A stretch of DNA of 14,508 bases from an uncultured Lachnospiraceae bacterium (lineage in GTDB: Bacteria; Bacillota; Clostridia; Lachnospirales; Lachnospiraceae). The position numbers and the translations under genes were made by a program. Positions 8,072-14,508 of this stretch are shown in pieces. The notes under the pieces were generated by a model. The model made no database searches. It worked only from the letters and a program-made list of their open reading frames with translations, and was not told the origin of the DNA. The stretch covers positions 1 to 14,508 of the forward strand of contig CAJTZH010000067.1 of assembly GCA_910584325.1 (NCBI GenBank), given 5' to 3'. How positions within the stretch are numbered: the first letter of the stretch is position 1; each line of letters opens with the position of its first letter.

Positions 8072-10894
8072 ATGACGGTGTATTCAACTGTATTAATTTA
8101 TCAGATAATTATGACGTTATTCAGTGTGGGCGCTATCTTATTAACTGTCAGACAGTGGAAGGAAGAAATGTCAAGGTCGCTTCTTTTTATCGGGATGTTG
8201 GCGTTTCTTTCCAATCTCGGATATCTTTTGGAATTGACGGCGGATACGACCGGTGAACTTGTGCCGGCGTTTCGGGTGCAGTACTGCGGTTCTGCTTTTA
8301 TCTTTACTGCGGTTACCATTTTTATATTGAAGTACTGTGGGAAGAAAATTCCGGAACCGTTGATTTGTGTTTTAGCGGCATGGAACGGCATGATATTGTT
8401 AAGTGTCTGGACACATGGAATCAATCCGTTTTTTTCCAATGAGATAATTTTTGTACAGGGAAAATACCTTTCGTATGGCAAATACGGTAACAGAATTTTG
8501 TTTTATATTAATCTGTTGATTATTTTAGCGCAGATGGTGTGTTGTATTGCCATGTTGTTTCAAATATACAAGAAAAGCAGAAATAAAAAGTTCAAAAAAC
8601 GTTGTCTGGTTCTTGTGGGTGGAATAACACTGATAATTACGGCATGTATTGTGCAGGCAAGCGATATTCTCGGCGGATTTGACCCGGTTCCGGGCGTGGA
8701 GATTATAGCCGTGCTTGTTTTTGAAATGACGGTTGTTGCGGTGCGGATTTTTGATAACCAGAATGTGCTGTACGCCCATATTATCGACGGGTTGAAGGAG
8801 CCGGTTATAATAGCTGACCAGGAATACCGGTTTATTGAGGCGAATAAAAAGGCGGTGGAAGTATTTCCGCATCTGGGAGAATTAAAACGGGGCGACGAGA
8901 TTACCGACAGCCTTTTAATGTATACATTTAAAACAAAAAAAGACGGCGATATTATCAGCGACGAATTTATTATGCATACGGATGTACAGAAAATTGTACA
9001 TCAGAACGAAGTGCAGGGATATGCTATGCTTTTGTTCGATTTGACCAAAGAGCGTCTTCAGCTGGAGGAACTTCAGATACTGAAAGTGGAAGCCGATATG
9101 GCGAATCAGGCGAAGTCGGATTTTCTCGCGAAAATGTCTCATGAGATACGGACGCCGATTAACGGTATTCTGGGAATGAATGAGATGATACTTAGAGAAA
9201 GCAGAGAACCTGAGGTGCGCAAATATTCCCATGACATTAAGAGCGCCGCAAAATCTCTTCTGGGTATTATTAACGAAATACTGGACTCATCCAAGATTGA
9301 GTCCGGTAAGATGCAGATTGTTCCTACAGATTATGAGATGGGGAGTGTTCTGGTTGATTTATATAACATGGTTGGAATCAGAGCCGCGGAAAAGAAACTG
9401 GATTTTTCGTTTGATATTGACGAGAACATTCCGTCTGAATATTGCGGCGATGATATGAGAATTAAGCAAGTGCTTGTCAATCTGCTGTCAAACGCTGTAA
9501 AGTATACGAAAGAAGGCAGCGTTAAGATGAGAGTGACGGGCTGGAGGGACGGAGAATACGAAGTTCTGAAGTTTATTGTCACCGATACGGGAATCGGAAT
9601 CAGGAAAGAGGATATTTCCAAGATTTATTCGGATTATGTGCGCATTAACGAAGCGAAAAACCGTTACGTGGAGGGAACGGGACTTGGAATGAATATCACG
9701 GTTCAGCTTCTGGCATTGATGGGCAGCAGGCTCAACGTAGAAAGCGAATACGGCAAAGGCAGTACGTTTTTCTTTGAGCTGAGGCAGAAAATTGTCAACG
9801 AAGAGCCGCTTGGTGCATTTTGTATTGACATGGACCAGCTGGATACCAGCGTATATATAGAACATTTTGCGGCGCCGGCTGCAAGGATATTAGTTGTGGA
9901 CGACAACGACCTCAACAGGAGCGTTTTTAGAAATCTGCTTAAAGGTACGGGAATACAGATATGGGATGTAGACAGCGGAAAGGCCTGTCTTAAGATTGTG
10001 ACGGAGCAGGAATTTGATTTGATTTTCCTTGACCATATGATGCCGGAGATGGACGGCGTGGAGACATTCCATGCAATGAAGGAACTGGAGGGAAATCTTT
10101 GTAAGAATACGCCGGTTATTATGCTGACGGCAAACGCGGTAAAGGGAGCGAGGGAGAAGTATCTGGAGGAAGGGTTTAACGATTTTCTGACAAAACCGGT
10201 TATGCCGGATAAACTGGATGAAATGGTAACGGCATATCTTCCGGAAAATCTTGTAGAATATAGTACAGATGCAAAAGAAGAAGATACTATTGAAATTCCT
10301 GAGATGGAGGAATTTGACTGTGAGTATGCGCTCATGCTGTTAAAAGATAAGAAACTGTTACGCGATACCATGATTGATTTTTGCAGAACGCTTCCCGGTA
10401 TCGAGCAGAAGCTGAACGGGTATCTGGACGCAATATCACAGGAAGAGGCGTTGACGGCATACCGTATTGAGGTTCATTCTTTAAAGAGTACGGCGGCAAC
10501 GGTAGGAGCGCTTTTGCTGTCCAAACTTGCAAGACTGTCGGAAGTAGCGGCAAAAGAGTATAATATTGAAAAGGTCAGAAGGCTGCACCCGGTCCTGACG
10601 GAGGAGATAGAAAAGCATCGAGAACGGCTTTCCGTGCTGATGCCAAAGCAGGTAAAAACAGCGCCGGCAGATGTAAAAGAACTGCTGCCGTATTTTGAAA
10701 CGCTAAAGGACAGTCTTCTTGACGGTGATTATAATGCCTGCGATGACGCGGTGAGCGAGATTACAAAGTATCAATATCCTACCGGACTTGAAGAACAGGT
10801 TGAACAACTGGCGGATTATATTTTAAATTTAATGGATGATGAGGCGATAACTGTTATAAATGAAATTATGACGGTAATACGGGAGGTGTTGTGA
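8072..10894 (+). CDS. Hybrid sensor histidine kinase: 7TM-PAS-HisKA-HATPase-REC-Hpt
   Basis: A 940-residue membrane sensor kinase. About seven hydrophobic helices fill residues 3-228, matching the 7TM N-terminal region of histidine kinases. A PAS-like domain (about 236-330; EPVIIADQEYRFIEANKKA) and a short coiled linker follow. HisKA carries the phospho-accepting H357 in FLAKMSHEIRTPING. HATPase has the N box LLSNAVKYT, G1 DTGIGI and G2 GTGLGM. The receiver (about 605-725) has the acidic pair in VVDDND, phospho-acceptor D654 in IFLDHMMPEMDG and the lysine of FLTKPV. An Hpt domain has H802 in VHSLKSTA. A helical tail of about 80 residues follows Hpt. The family relay is His to Asp to His inside the protein, then to a separate receiver. 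The next gene overlaps the stop by one base and encodes that likely partner. The ligand is unknown; all key residues are intact. Confidence 0.95.
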   Translation: MTVYSTVLIYQIIMTLFSVGAILLTVRQWKEEMSRSLLFIGMLAFLSNLGYLLELTADTTGELVPAFRVQYCGSAFIFTAVTIFILKYCGKKIPEPLICVLAAWNGMILLSVWTHGINPFFSNEIIFVQGKYLSYGKYGNRILFYINLLIILAQMVCCIAMLFQIYKKSRNKKFKKRCLVLVGGITLIITACIVQASDILGGFDPVPGVEIIAVLVFEMTVVAVRIFDNQNVLYAHIIDGLKEPVIIADQEYRFIEANKKAVEVFPHLGELKRGDEITDSLLMYTFKTKKDGDIISDEFIMHTDVQKIVHQNEVQGYAMLLFDLTKERLQLEELQILKVEADMANQAKSDFLAKMSHEIRTPINGILGMNEMILRESREPEVRKYSHDIKSAAKSLLGIINEILDSSKIESGKMQIVPTDYEMGSVLVDLYNMVGIRAAEKKLDFSFDIDENIPSEYCGDDMRIKQVLVNLLSNAVKYTKEGSVKMRVTGWRDGEYEVLKFIVTDTGIGIRKEDISKIYSDYVRINEAKNRYVEGTGLGMNITVQLLALMGSRLNVESEYGKGSTFFFELRQKIVNEEPLGAFCIDMDQLDTSVYIEHFAAPAARILVVDDNDLNRSVFRNLLKGTGIQIWDVDSGKACLKIVTEQEFDLIFLDHMMPEMDGVETFHAMKELEGNLCKNTPVIMLTANAVKGAREKYLEEGFNDFLTKPVMPDKLDEMVTAYLPENLVEYSTDAKEEDTIEIPEMEEFDCEYALMLLKDKKLLRDTMIDFCRTLPGIEQKLNGYLDAISQEEALTAYRIEVHSLKSTAATVGALLLSKLARLSEVAAKEYNIEKVRRLHPVLTEEIEKHRERLSVLMPKQVKTAPADVKELLPYFETLKDSLLDGDYNACDDAVSEITKYQYPTGLEEQVEQLADYILNLMDDEAITVINEIMTVIREVL
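10881..10888 (+). promoter_or_regulatory. Ribosome binding site inside the kinase gene end
   Basis: GGGAGGTG lies five bases before the ATG at 10894, and only two before the in-frame GTG at 10891. It favours ATG 10894, whose A is the last base of the kinase stop (TGATG), a classic coupled stop-start. Confidence 0.7.
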
Positions 10895-11673
10895 TGAGGA
10901 AAATTGTATTGATAGGCAGATTTGACGACATTTCGAGGGAACTTACCAGTGTGCTTGCGAAACAGTTTCAAGTGCAGGAGTGTGCCAGTAATCCGGAACT
11001 CATAAAAGGATTTCTAAATGTGGAGAAACCAAATGCCGCGATAGTGAGTCTTGTGGGAGTAAACAAGGAGTACGGAAGGATTCTGGGAGTATTTAAAAAT
11101 AATGAGCCAAAGATTCCTGTTGTGTGTATCGGAACGGAAGCGGAGCAGTCGACGTTTCGCGGTTATTTTAGGGATAACCAGTTTTTTACAATGACAAGAC
11201 CGGTGAGCGGTGCCGCGATCTTGGACGCGGTGTGCGCAAAAACGGGTATGCTGTATGACCATGTGAACGGCAGGGTATTCGGAGAATCGGCTCCTGTTTT
11301 CGGGAAGAAGAAAATTCTTCTTGTCGATGACAACGCGATTGTGCTGCGGACATTGAACGGATTTTTAACACCGACGTACGAAGTTTATATGGCGACTTCC
11401 GGTTCAAAAGCACTTCGGCTGATAGAGAGAAACAGGCCGGATATGATATTTCTTGATTATGAGATGCCGGAGTGCAACGGATTGCAGACACTGCGCTTAA
11501 TCAGGGAAATGGAGGGCGGCAGGACGATTCCGGTGGTGTTTTTAACGGGCGTAAACGATAAGGAACATATCATGGCGCTGCTTGCGCTGAAACCGGAAGG
11601 ATATCTGTTAAAACCCGCAAGTAAAGATAAGATTATTGAGACAATTGAGAAAGTACTGGGAGGAAATACCTGA
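10894..11673 (+). CDS. Response regulator with a degenerate and an intact receiver domain, no output domain
   Basis: A 259-residue soluble protein. The C-terminal half (about 138-255) is a full receiver: KILLVDDN acidic pair, phospho-acceptor D188 in DMIFLDYEMP, the threonine of VVFLTG and K240 in YLLKPAS. The N-terminal half (about 1-118) has the same strand-helix rhythm and ends in FFTMTRPV, like the TKPV end of receivers. It lacks the acidic pair, and a serine (S52, in AAIVSLVG) stands where the aspartate should be; the final lysine is replaced by arginine. I read it as a pseudo-receiver. No DNA-binding, GGDEF or enzyme domain follows, so the output is by protein contact or by passing phosphate on. 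The gene overlaps both neighbours by one base, so it is coupled to the kinase and to the spermidine-synthase-like gene. The pseudo-receiver reading is inference from alignment by eye. Confidence 0.88.
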   Translation: MRKIVLIGRFDDISRELTSVLAKQFQVQECASNPELIKGFLNVEKPNAAIVSLVGVNKEYGRILGVFKNNEPKIPVVCIGTEAEQSTFRGYFRDNQFFTMTRPVSGAAILDAVCAKTGMLYDHVNGRVFGESAPVFGKKKILLVDDNAIVLRTLNGFLTPTYEVYMATSGSKALRLIERNRPDMIFLDYEMPECNGLQTLRLIREMEGGRTIPVVFLTGVNDKEHIMALLALKPEGYLLKPASKDKIIETIEKVLGGNT

Positions 11674-13313
11674 TGAGTAAGACTGATGTGTCAGACAAAA
11701 CAGATAAACAGCGGAACAGATTGGTATTAGACAGAAAATGGTTTTTATATGCTACGGAGTTTTTTGCAGGAATGTCCGTAATGGCAGTGGAGCTTGGGGC
11801 GAGCCGCCTGCTCGCCCCGTATTTCAGTTCTTCGCAGATTGTATGGACCATTATAATCGGAACGATTATGATTGCGATGGCGCTGGGAAATATATACGGC
11901 GGCAAAAGCGCGGATAAAAACCCCAATCCGGATAAGCTTTACGCGAGGATTTTGGTTGCGGCAGTATGGATTGCTGCAATACCCGCACTTGGAAAGTATA
12001 TTATTCTGCTGGTATCGGCGCTGCTCATATTTACCGTGGACAGTAATTTTCTTATATGGGCGGCATTTGCGGCATGTATGATTATTTTTGTATTTCCGCT
12101 GTTTCTGCTCGGTACGGTAACGCCGTCTCTCGCGAAATATTCGGTGGAAAGTCTATCTGACAGTGGTAAAACCGTTGGTACGCTTGGAGCGTTTAACACG
12201 ATTGGAAGTATTATCGGAACCTTTGTTCCAACGTTCGTCACAATACCGTCTGTAGGAACATCAATCACATTTCTGATTTTTGCGGGTATTTTAGGCGTTA
12301 TTTCTGCAGTATACTTTATCAGCAGTAAGACGGGTGGGAAGAAAATAATCGTTTGTGCGGCTCTTTTTCTGTTGTGCTGCTTGCTGGGATATTCGGACAG
12401 TTTTGCGTTCTGGGAAAGCAATCTGGCTTACGAGGGAGAATCTGTTTACAATTATCTGCAGGTAAAAGAGGATGACGAAAGAGTCCTCCTTTCTACCAAC
12501 GTATTGTTTGGCGTGCAATCAGTGTATATGAAAAAAGAAGGTTTAACAGGGATGTATTATGATTATGCCATGGCTGCACCGCTGATGACGGACAAAGAAA
12601 GCCCGGCAGAGTGCGACGTGCTGATTCTTGGTATGGGAACAGGAACATACGCGCTGCAGTGCAGGAAGTATTTTGGCATGACATCCATTGAAGGCGTGGA
12701 AATTGACGAGAGGATTACAAGACTGGCAAGAACCTATTTTGAACTGCCGGAGGATATTGACGTGACAACTTATGACGGCAGGGCGTTTTTAAACGCAGTG
12801 GATAAGAAATATGACGTGATTATGGTGGATGCCTATCAGGATATCACCATTCCGTTCCAGATGTCTTCCGTGGAATTTTTTTCCCTTGTGAAGGAACATC
12901 TGAACGAAAACGGCGTGATGGTCGTAAACATGAATATGCGTGGAAATGCGCAGGGCAGCATAAACCAGTATCTTGCAGATACCATTGCAAGCGTATTTTG
13001 TGAAGTGCATACGGTTGACGTGTATGGTTCTACAAACAGGGAGCTTTTTGCGTCAGATAATCCACGGATAGTAGAGAACATGAAGGAGAACAGCTCCGGG
13101 ATAACGGATCAAAAATTATACGCGCTGATGAAGAATGTGGAGGAAAATCTATCGGTTTATGAGGCGGGAACGTATATTATGACAGATGATAAAGCGCCGG
13201 TAGAGCTTCTTGGCATGCGGGTGATTGACGAGCTGATACAAGACGAGATTACCTATTACAGGAATATATATGAACAACAGGGGCTTGACGGATTACTGGA
13301 TTTTATATTTTAA
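11673..13313 (+). CDS. Membrane-anchored spermidine synthase-like protein (fused transporter-like / aminopropyltransferase-like)
   Basis: A 546-residue two-part protein. Residues about 24-242 hold roughly seven hydrophobic helices, opening with FFAGMSVMAVELGASRLLAPYF, the hallmark of the membrane part of fused spermidine synthase-like proteins. Residues about 255-510 form a class I methyltransferase-like Rossmann domain of the polyamine synthase type: LILGMGTGTYA (G320-G324), acidic E343 in GVEIDE, DGRAFL (D368) and D386 in IMVDAYQD, followed by IPFQMSSVEFF. True spermidine synthases transfer an aminopropyl group from decarboxylated AdoMet to putrescine, but many fused relatives have unproven substrates. 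The canonical DSxDP gate is replaced here by DAYQD. No SpeD or SpeE partner lies nearby. GGGAGGA at 11658-11664 supports the ATG, which overlaps the regulator stop. The fold is sure; the reaction is uncertain. Confidence 0.88.
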   Translation: MSKTDVSDKTDKQRNRLVLDRKWFLYATEFFAGMSVMAVELGASRLLAPYFSSSQIVWTIIIGTIMIAMALGNIYGGKSADKNPNPDKLYARILVAAVWIAAIPALGKYIILLVSALLIFTVDSNFLIWAAFAACMIIFVFPLFLLGTVTPSLAKYSVESLSDSGKTVGTLGAFNTIGSIIGTFVPTFVTIPSVGTSITFLIFAGILGVISAVYFISSKTGGKKIIVCAALFLLCCLLGYSDSFAFWESNLAYEGESVYNYLQVKEDDERVLLSTNVLFGVQSVYMKKEGLTGMYYDYAMAAPLMTDKESPAECDVLILGMGTGTYALQCRKYFGMTSIEGVEIDERITRLARTYFELPEDIDVTTYDGRAFLNAVDKKYDVIMVDAYQDITIPFQMSSVEFFSLVKEHLNENGVMVVNMNMRGNAQGSINQYLADTIASVFCEVHTVDVYGSTNRELFASDNPRIVENMKENSSGITDQKLYALMKNVEENLSVYEAGTYIMTDDKAPVELLGMRVIDELIQDEITYYRNIYEQQGLDGLLDFIF

Positions 13314-13334
13314 TATGAGAGTGGATAATTTTAG

Positions 13335-13363
13335 TTGGCAAAAGTGGTTCGGTATGATATATT
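13335..13363 (+). promoter_or_regulatory. Likely sigma-A promoter of thrH
   Basis: TTGGCA at 13335-13340 and TATATT at 13358-13363 are separated by 17 bases, with the transcription start expected about 24 bases before the ATG. It lies in the 80-base gap after the membrane protein gene, where no terminator is visible, so read-through from the kinase operon is also possible. Confidence 0.5.
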
Positions 13364-13380
13364 AGGGTAAAGTATTTTTT

Positions 13381-13385
13381 GGAGG
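13381..13385 (+). promoter_or_regulatory. Ribosome binding site that decides the thrH start
   Basis: GGAGG lies eight bases before the ATG at 13394. A longer in-frame reading from TTG 13379 would place this site inside the coding region, and the family begins at the residue encoded by 13394. Confidence 0.75.
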
Positions 13386-13393
13386 AATATAAG

Positions 13394-13996
13394 ATGTACA
13401 TTACATGTTTGGACCTGGAAGGTGTACTTGTTCCTGAGATATGGATTGCATTTGCTAATGAAAGCGGCATCCCCGAGTTAAAGAAGACAACGCGGGATGA
13501 GCCGGACTATGATAAGCTGATGAAATGGCGTATCGGCGTGTTAAAAGAACATGGACTCGGACTAAAGGAAATTCAGGATACCATAGCAAAGATTGACCCG
13601 ATTCCGGGGGCAAAGGAATTTTTGGACGAGCTTCGGACATTTTCACAGGTTATTATAATCAGCGACACATTTACACAGTTTGCGACACCACTGATGAAGA
13701 AACTGGGATGGCCCACAATTTTCTGTAATTCGCTTGAAGTTGCGGAGAATGGCGAAATAACCGGATTTAAGATGAGAATTGAAAATTCCAAGCTGACAAC
13801 GGTGAGAGCGTTACAGTCAATCGGCTATGAAACGATTGCCAGCGGTGACAGTTACAACGATTTGGCGATGATTAAGGCGAGCAAGGCAGGCTTTCTTTTT
13901 AAGAGCACCGATAAAATTAAAACGGATAATCCTGAGCTTAAGGCATATGAGACTTATGACGAATTAATGGCGGCTATCAGGAATGCCATGAATTAA
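13394..13996 (+). CDS. thrH: ThrH: phosphoserine phosphatase / homoserine phosphotransferase (HAD family)
   Basis: A 200-residue HAD-superfamily enzyme close in sequence to Pseudomonas ThrH. The N-terminal CLDLEGVLVPEIWIAFA is nearly identical to that family's, with nucleophile D7 and the characteristic E9 in place of the usual second aspartate. TTRDEPDYDKLMKWR (32-46) is in the cap region. HAD motif II is S90 in IIISDTF, the lysine is K133, and motif IV is GDSYND (151-156). ThrH dephosphorylates phosphoserine and can transfer the phosphate to homoserine, linking serine and threonine synthesis in the cytoplasm. The length equals the family norm (about 200-205). It has its own likely promoter and is followed by a strong terminator, so it is probably a single-gene unit. 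The start at 13394 is set by GGAGG and by the family N-terminus. Confidence 0.94.
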   Translation: MYITCLDLEGVLVPEIWIAFANESGIPELKKTTRDEPDYDKLMKWRIGVLKEHGLGLKEIQDTIAKIDPIPGAKEFLDELRTFSQVIIISDTFTQFATPLMKKLGWPTIFCNSLEVAENGEITGFKMRIENSKLTTVRALQSIGYETIASGDSYNDLAMIKASKAGFLFKSTDKIKTDNPELKAYETYDELMAAIRNAMN

Positions 13997-14010
13997 AATT
14001 GCAGATGATT

Positions 14011-14060
14011 AAATAAAATCCACTTATATGTATAAAATTCATATATAGTGGATTTTATTT
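14011..14060 (+). terminator. Hairpin terminator after thrH
   Basis: The arms at 14011-14030 and 14040-14060 (core AAAATCCACT / AGTGGATTTT) pair over about 19 base pairs with one bulged T and a nine-base loop. The 3' arm ends in a T-rich run (ATTTTATTTT). The 5' arm is A-rich, so the hairpin could also act on the other strand. It starts 14 bases after the thrH stop. Confidence 0.85.
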
Positions 14061-14088
14061 TGTAAAAAGTCAGTTGGAGTGTTAAAAT

Positions 14089-14508
14089 ATGGATAAGAAA
14101 AACAGGCATCAGAACCTAAAAGCCGGAAATAGTCATCATACAACGTCGCAGGCAGTCTATTTTTACCATAAAGCGATGAACAGCATGGTCGTTTGTTACA
14201 GAGAAATTTATTTTGTTGATTTGACGCAGGATACCTACCGCATGGTTTATCCGTATCTGGATTTTCGTTCGGAAATAGAGAGTTACAGAAATATCGGACA
14301 GTTTATCAGCAGGGAGATTCATACGTCGAACAGAGAAGAATTTGAAGTGTTTCTATCGCCGGATAATATCAGGAAGGAGCTTACGGACAAAGACTATACG
14401 GAATTAAAGTACCGCAGAAAGACGAAGGACAGCGAATATCAATGGAGTCATCTTGGTATTACGGTTGCAGACCGGCAGGATGGTATTCCGGTTACGGTAA
14501 CGATTGCT
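14089..14508 (+). CDS. N-terminal part of a probable PAS-like sensory protein (cut by window end)
   Basis: An open frame of 140 codons runs from ATG 14089 to the end of the window without a stop. GGAG at 14075-14078 lies ten bases before the ATG. The first 22 residues are polar and basic, then a globular alpha/beta pattern follows with no membrane helix: MVVCYREIYFVDLTQDTYRM, a helical YRNIGQFISREIH, NREEFEVFLSPDNI and a late WSHLGITVADR. In clostridial signalling proteins a 'Y-R-x-I-Y-x-V-D-L-x-x-D-T-Y' start, an F-x-x-F/L-S-P-x-x helix and an R-R-K...W strand mark PAS-like sensor domains in front of GGDEF, EAL or histidine kinase modules. I infer this class from pattern memory, and the effector domain lies outside the window. 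It begins right after a terminator, so it belongs to a new transcription unit. Confidence 0.6.
   Translation, partial: MDKKNRHQNLKAGNSHHTTSQAVYFYHKAMNSMVVCYREIYFVDLTQDTYRMVYPYLDFRSEIESYRNIGQFISREIHTSNREEFEVFLSPDNIRKELTDKDYTELKYRRKTKDSEYQWSHLGITVADRQDGIPVTVTIA

Noticed and set aside
9703..10371. Long open frame on the minus strand (222 codons)
   Set aside because: It lies wholly inside the receiver and Hpt part of the kinase gene, has no Shine-Dalgarno and is serine-rich low-complexity, as expected for an antisense shadow.
13314..13334. Terminator after the spermidine-synthase-like gene
   Set aside because: The region is AT-rich but I could find no stable GC-containing stem followed by a T run.
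13999..14036. Promoter for the last gene (TTGCAG with TATAAA in the hairpin loop)
   Set aside because: The spacing between the two boxes is 26 bases and the -10 sits in a terminator loop; no convincing promoter for that gene was found.
1..14508. CRISPR arrays, tRNA/rRNA genes, insertion sequences, phage genes or a defence system
   Set aside because: No spaced direct repeats, cloverleaf patterns, transposase or phage motifs, or toxin/nuclease-type proteins were seen; the gaps between genes are all under 100 bases.

Overview
The window reads as an ordinary chromosomal stretch of a Gram-positive, anaerobic Bacillota, most likely a Lachnospiraceae-type Clostridia. The reasons are the moderate G+C content, purine-rich Shine-Dalgarno sites of the GGAGG type before most genes, genes packed on one strand, and the protein repertoire: a YtvI/PerM-like AI-2E family protein, a half-size EamA transporter, ThrH, a soluble GH42 beta-galactosidase and a 7TM hybrid histidine kinase. 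All twelve gene calls are on the + strand. The first and last are cut by the window edges.

Region 1 (1-6229) is a tightly spaced run: the C-terminus of an AI-2E family membrane protein, a one-domain EamA transporter, a low-specificity threonine aldolase, a MATE efflux protein, an unrecognised soluble protein of about 350 residues, and a GH42 beta-galactosidase with both catalytic glutamates and a four-cysteine zinc site. Gaps are 0 to 25 bases and I see no terminator between genes, so it looks like one transcription unit of mixed function. Region 2 (6230-8036) opens with a good extended -10 promoter, then a YbaK/ProX-type aminoacyl-tRNA editing protein and a Gfo/Idh/MocA oxidoreductase.

Region 3 (8072-13313) is the most interesting part. 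A 940-residue hybrid sensor kinase (7TM, PAS, HisKA, HATPase, REC, Hpt) is followed, with a one-base TGATG overlap, by a protein carrying a degenerate receiver and an intact receiver but no output domain. That gene in turn overlaps by one base a membrane protein fused to a spermidine-synthase-like domain. The three genes are translationally coupled, which suggests a multistep phosphorelay tied to a membrane aminopropyltransferase-like enzyme; no DNA-binding output is encoded here.

Region 4 (13314-14508) has a likely promoter, thrH (phosphoserine phosphatase / homoserine phosphotransferase), a strong hairpin terminator, and the start of a new protein whose N-terminus resembles the PAS-like sensor regions found in front of kinase or GGDEF domains. 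No RNA genes, mobile elements, CRISPR arrays or long repeats were found, and there is no gene-free stretch over 300 bases.
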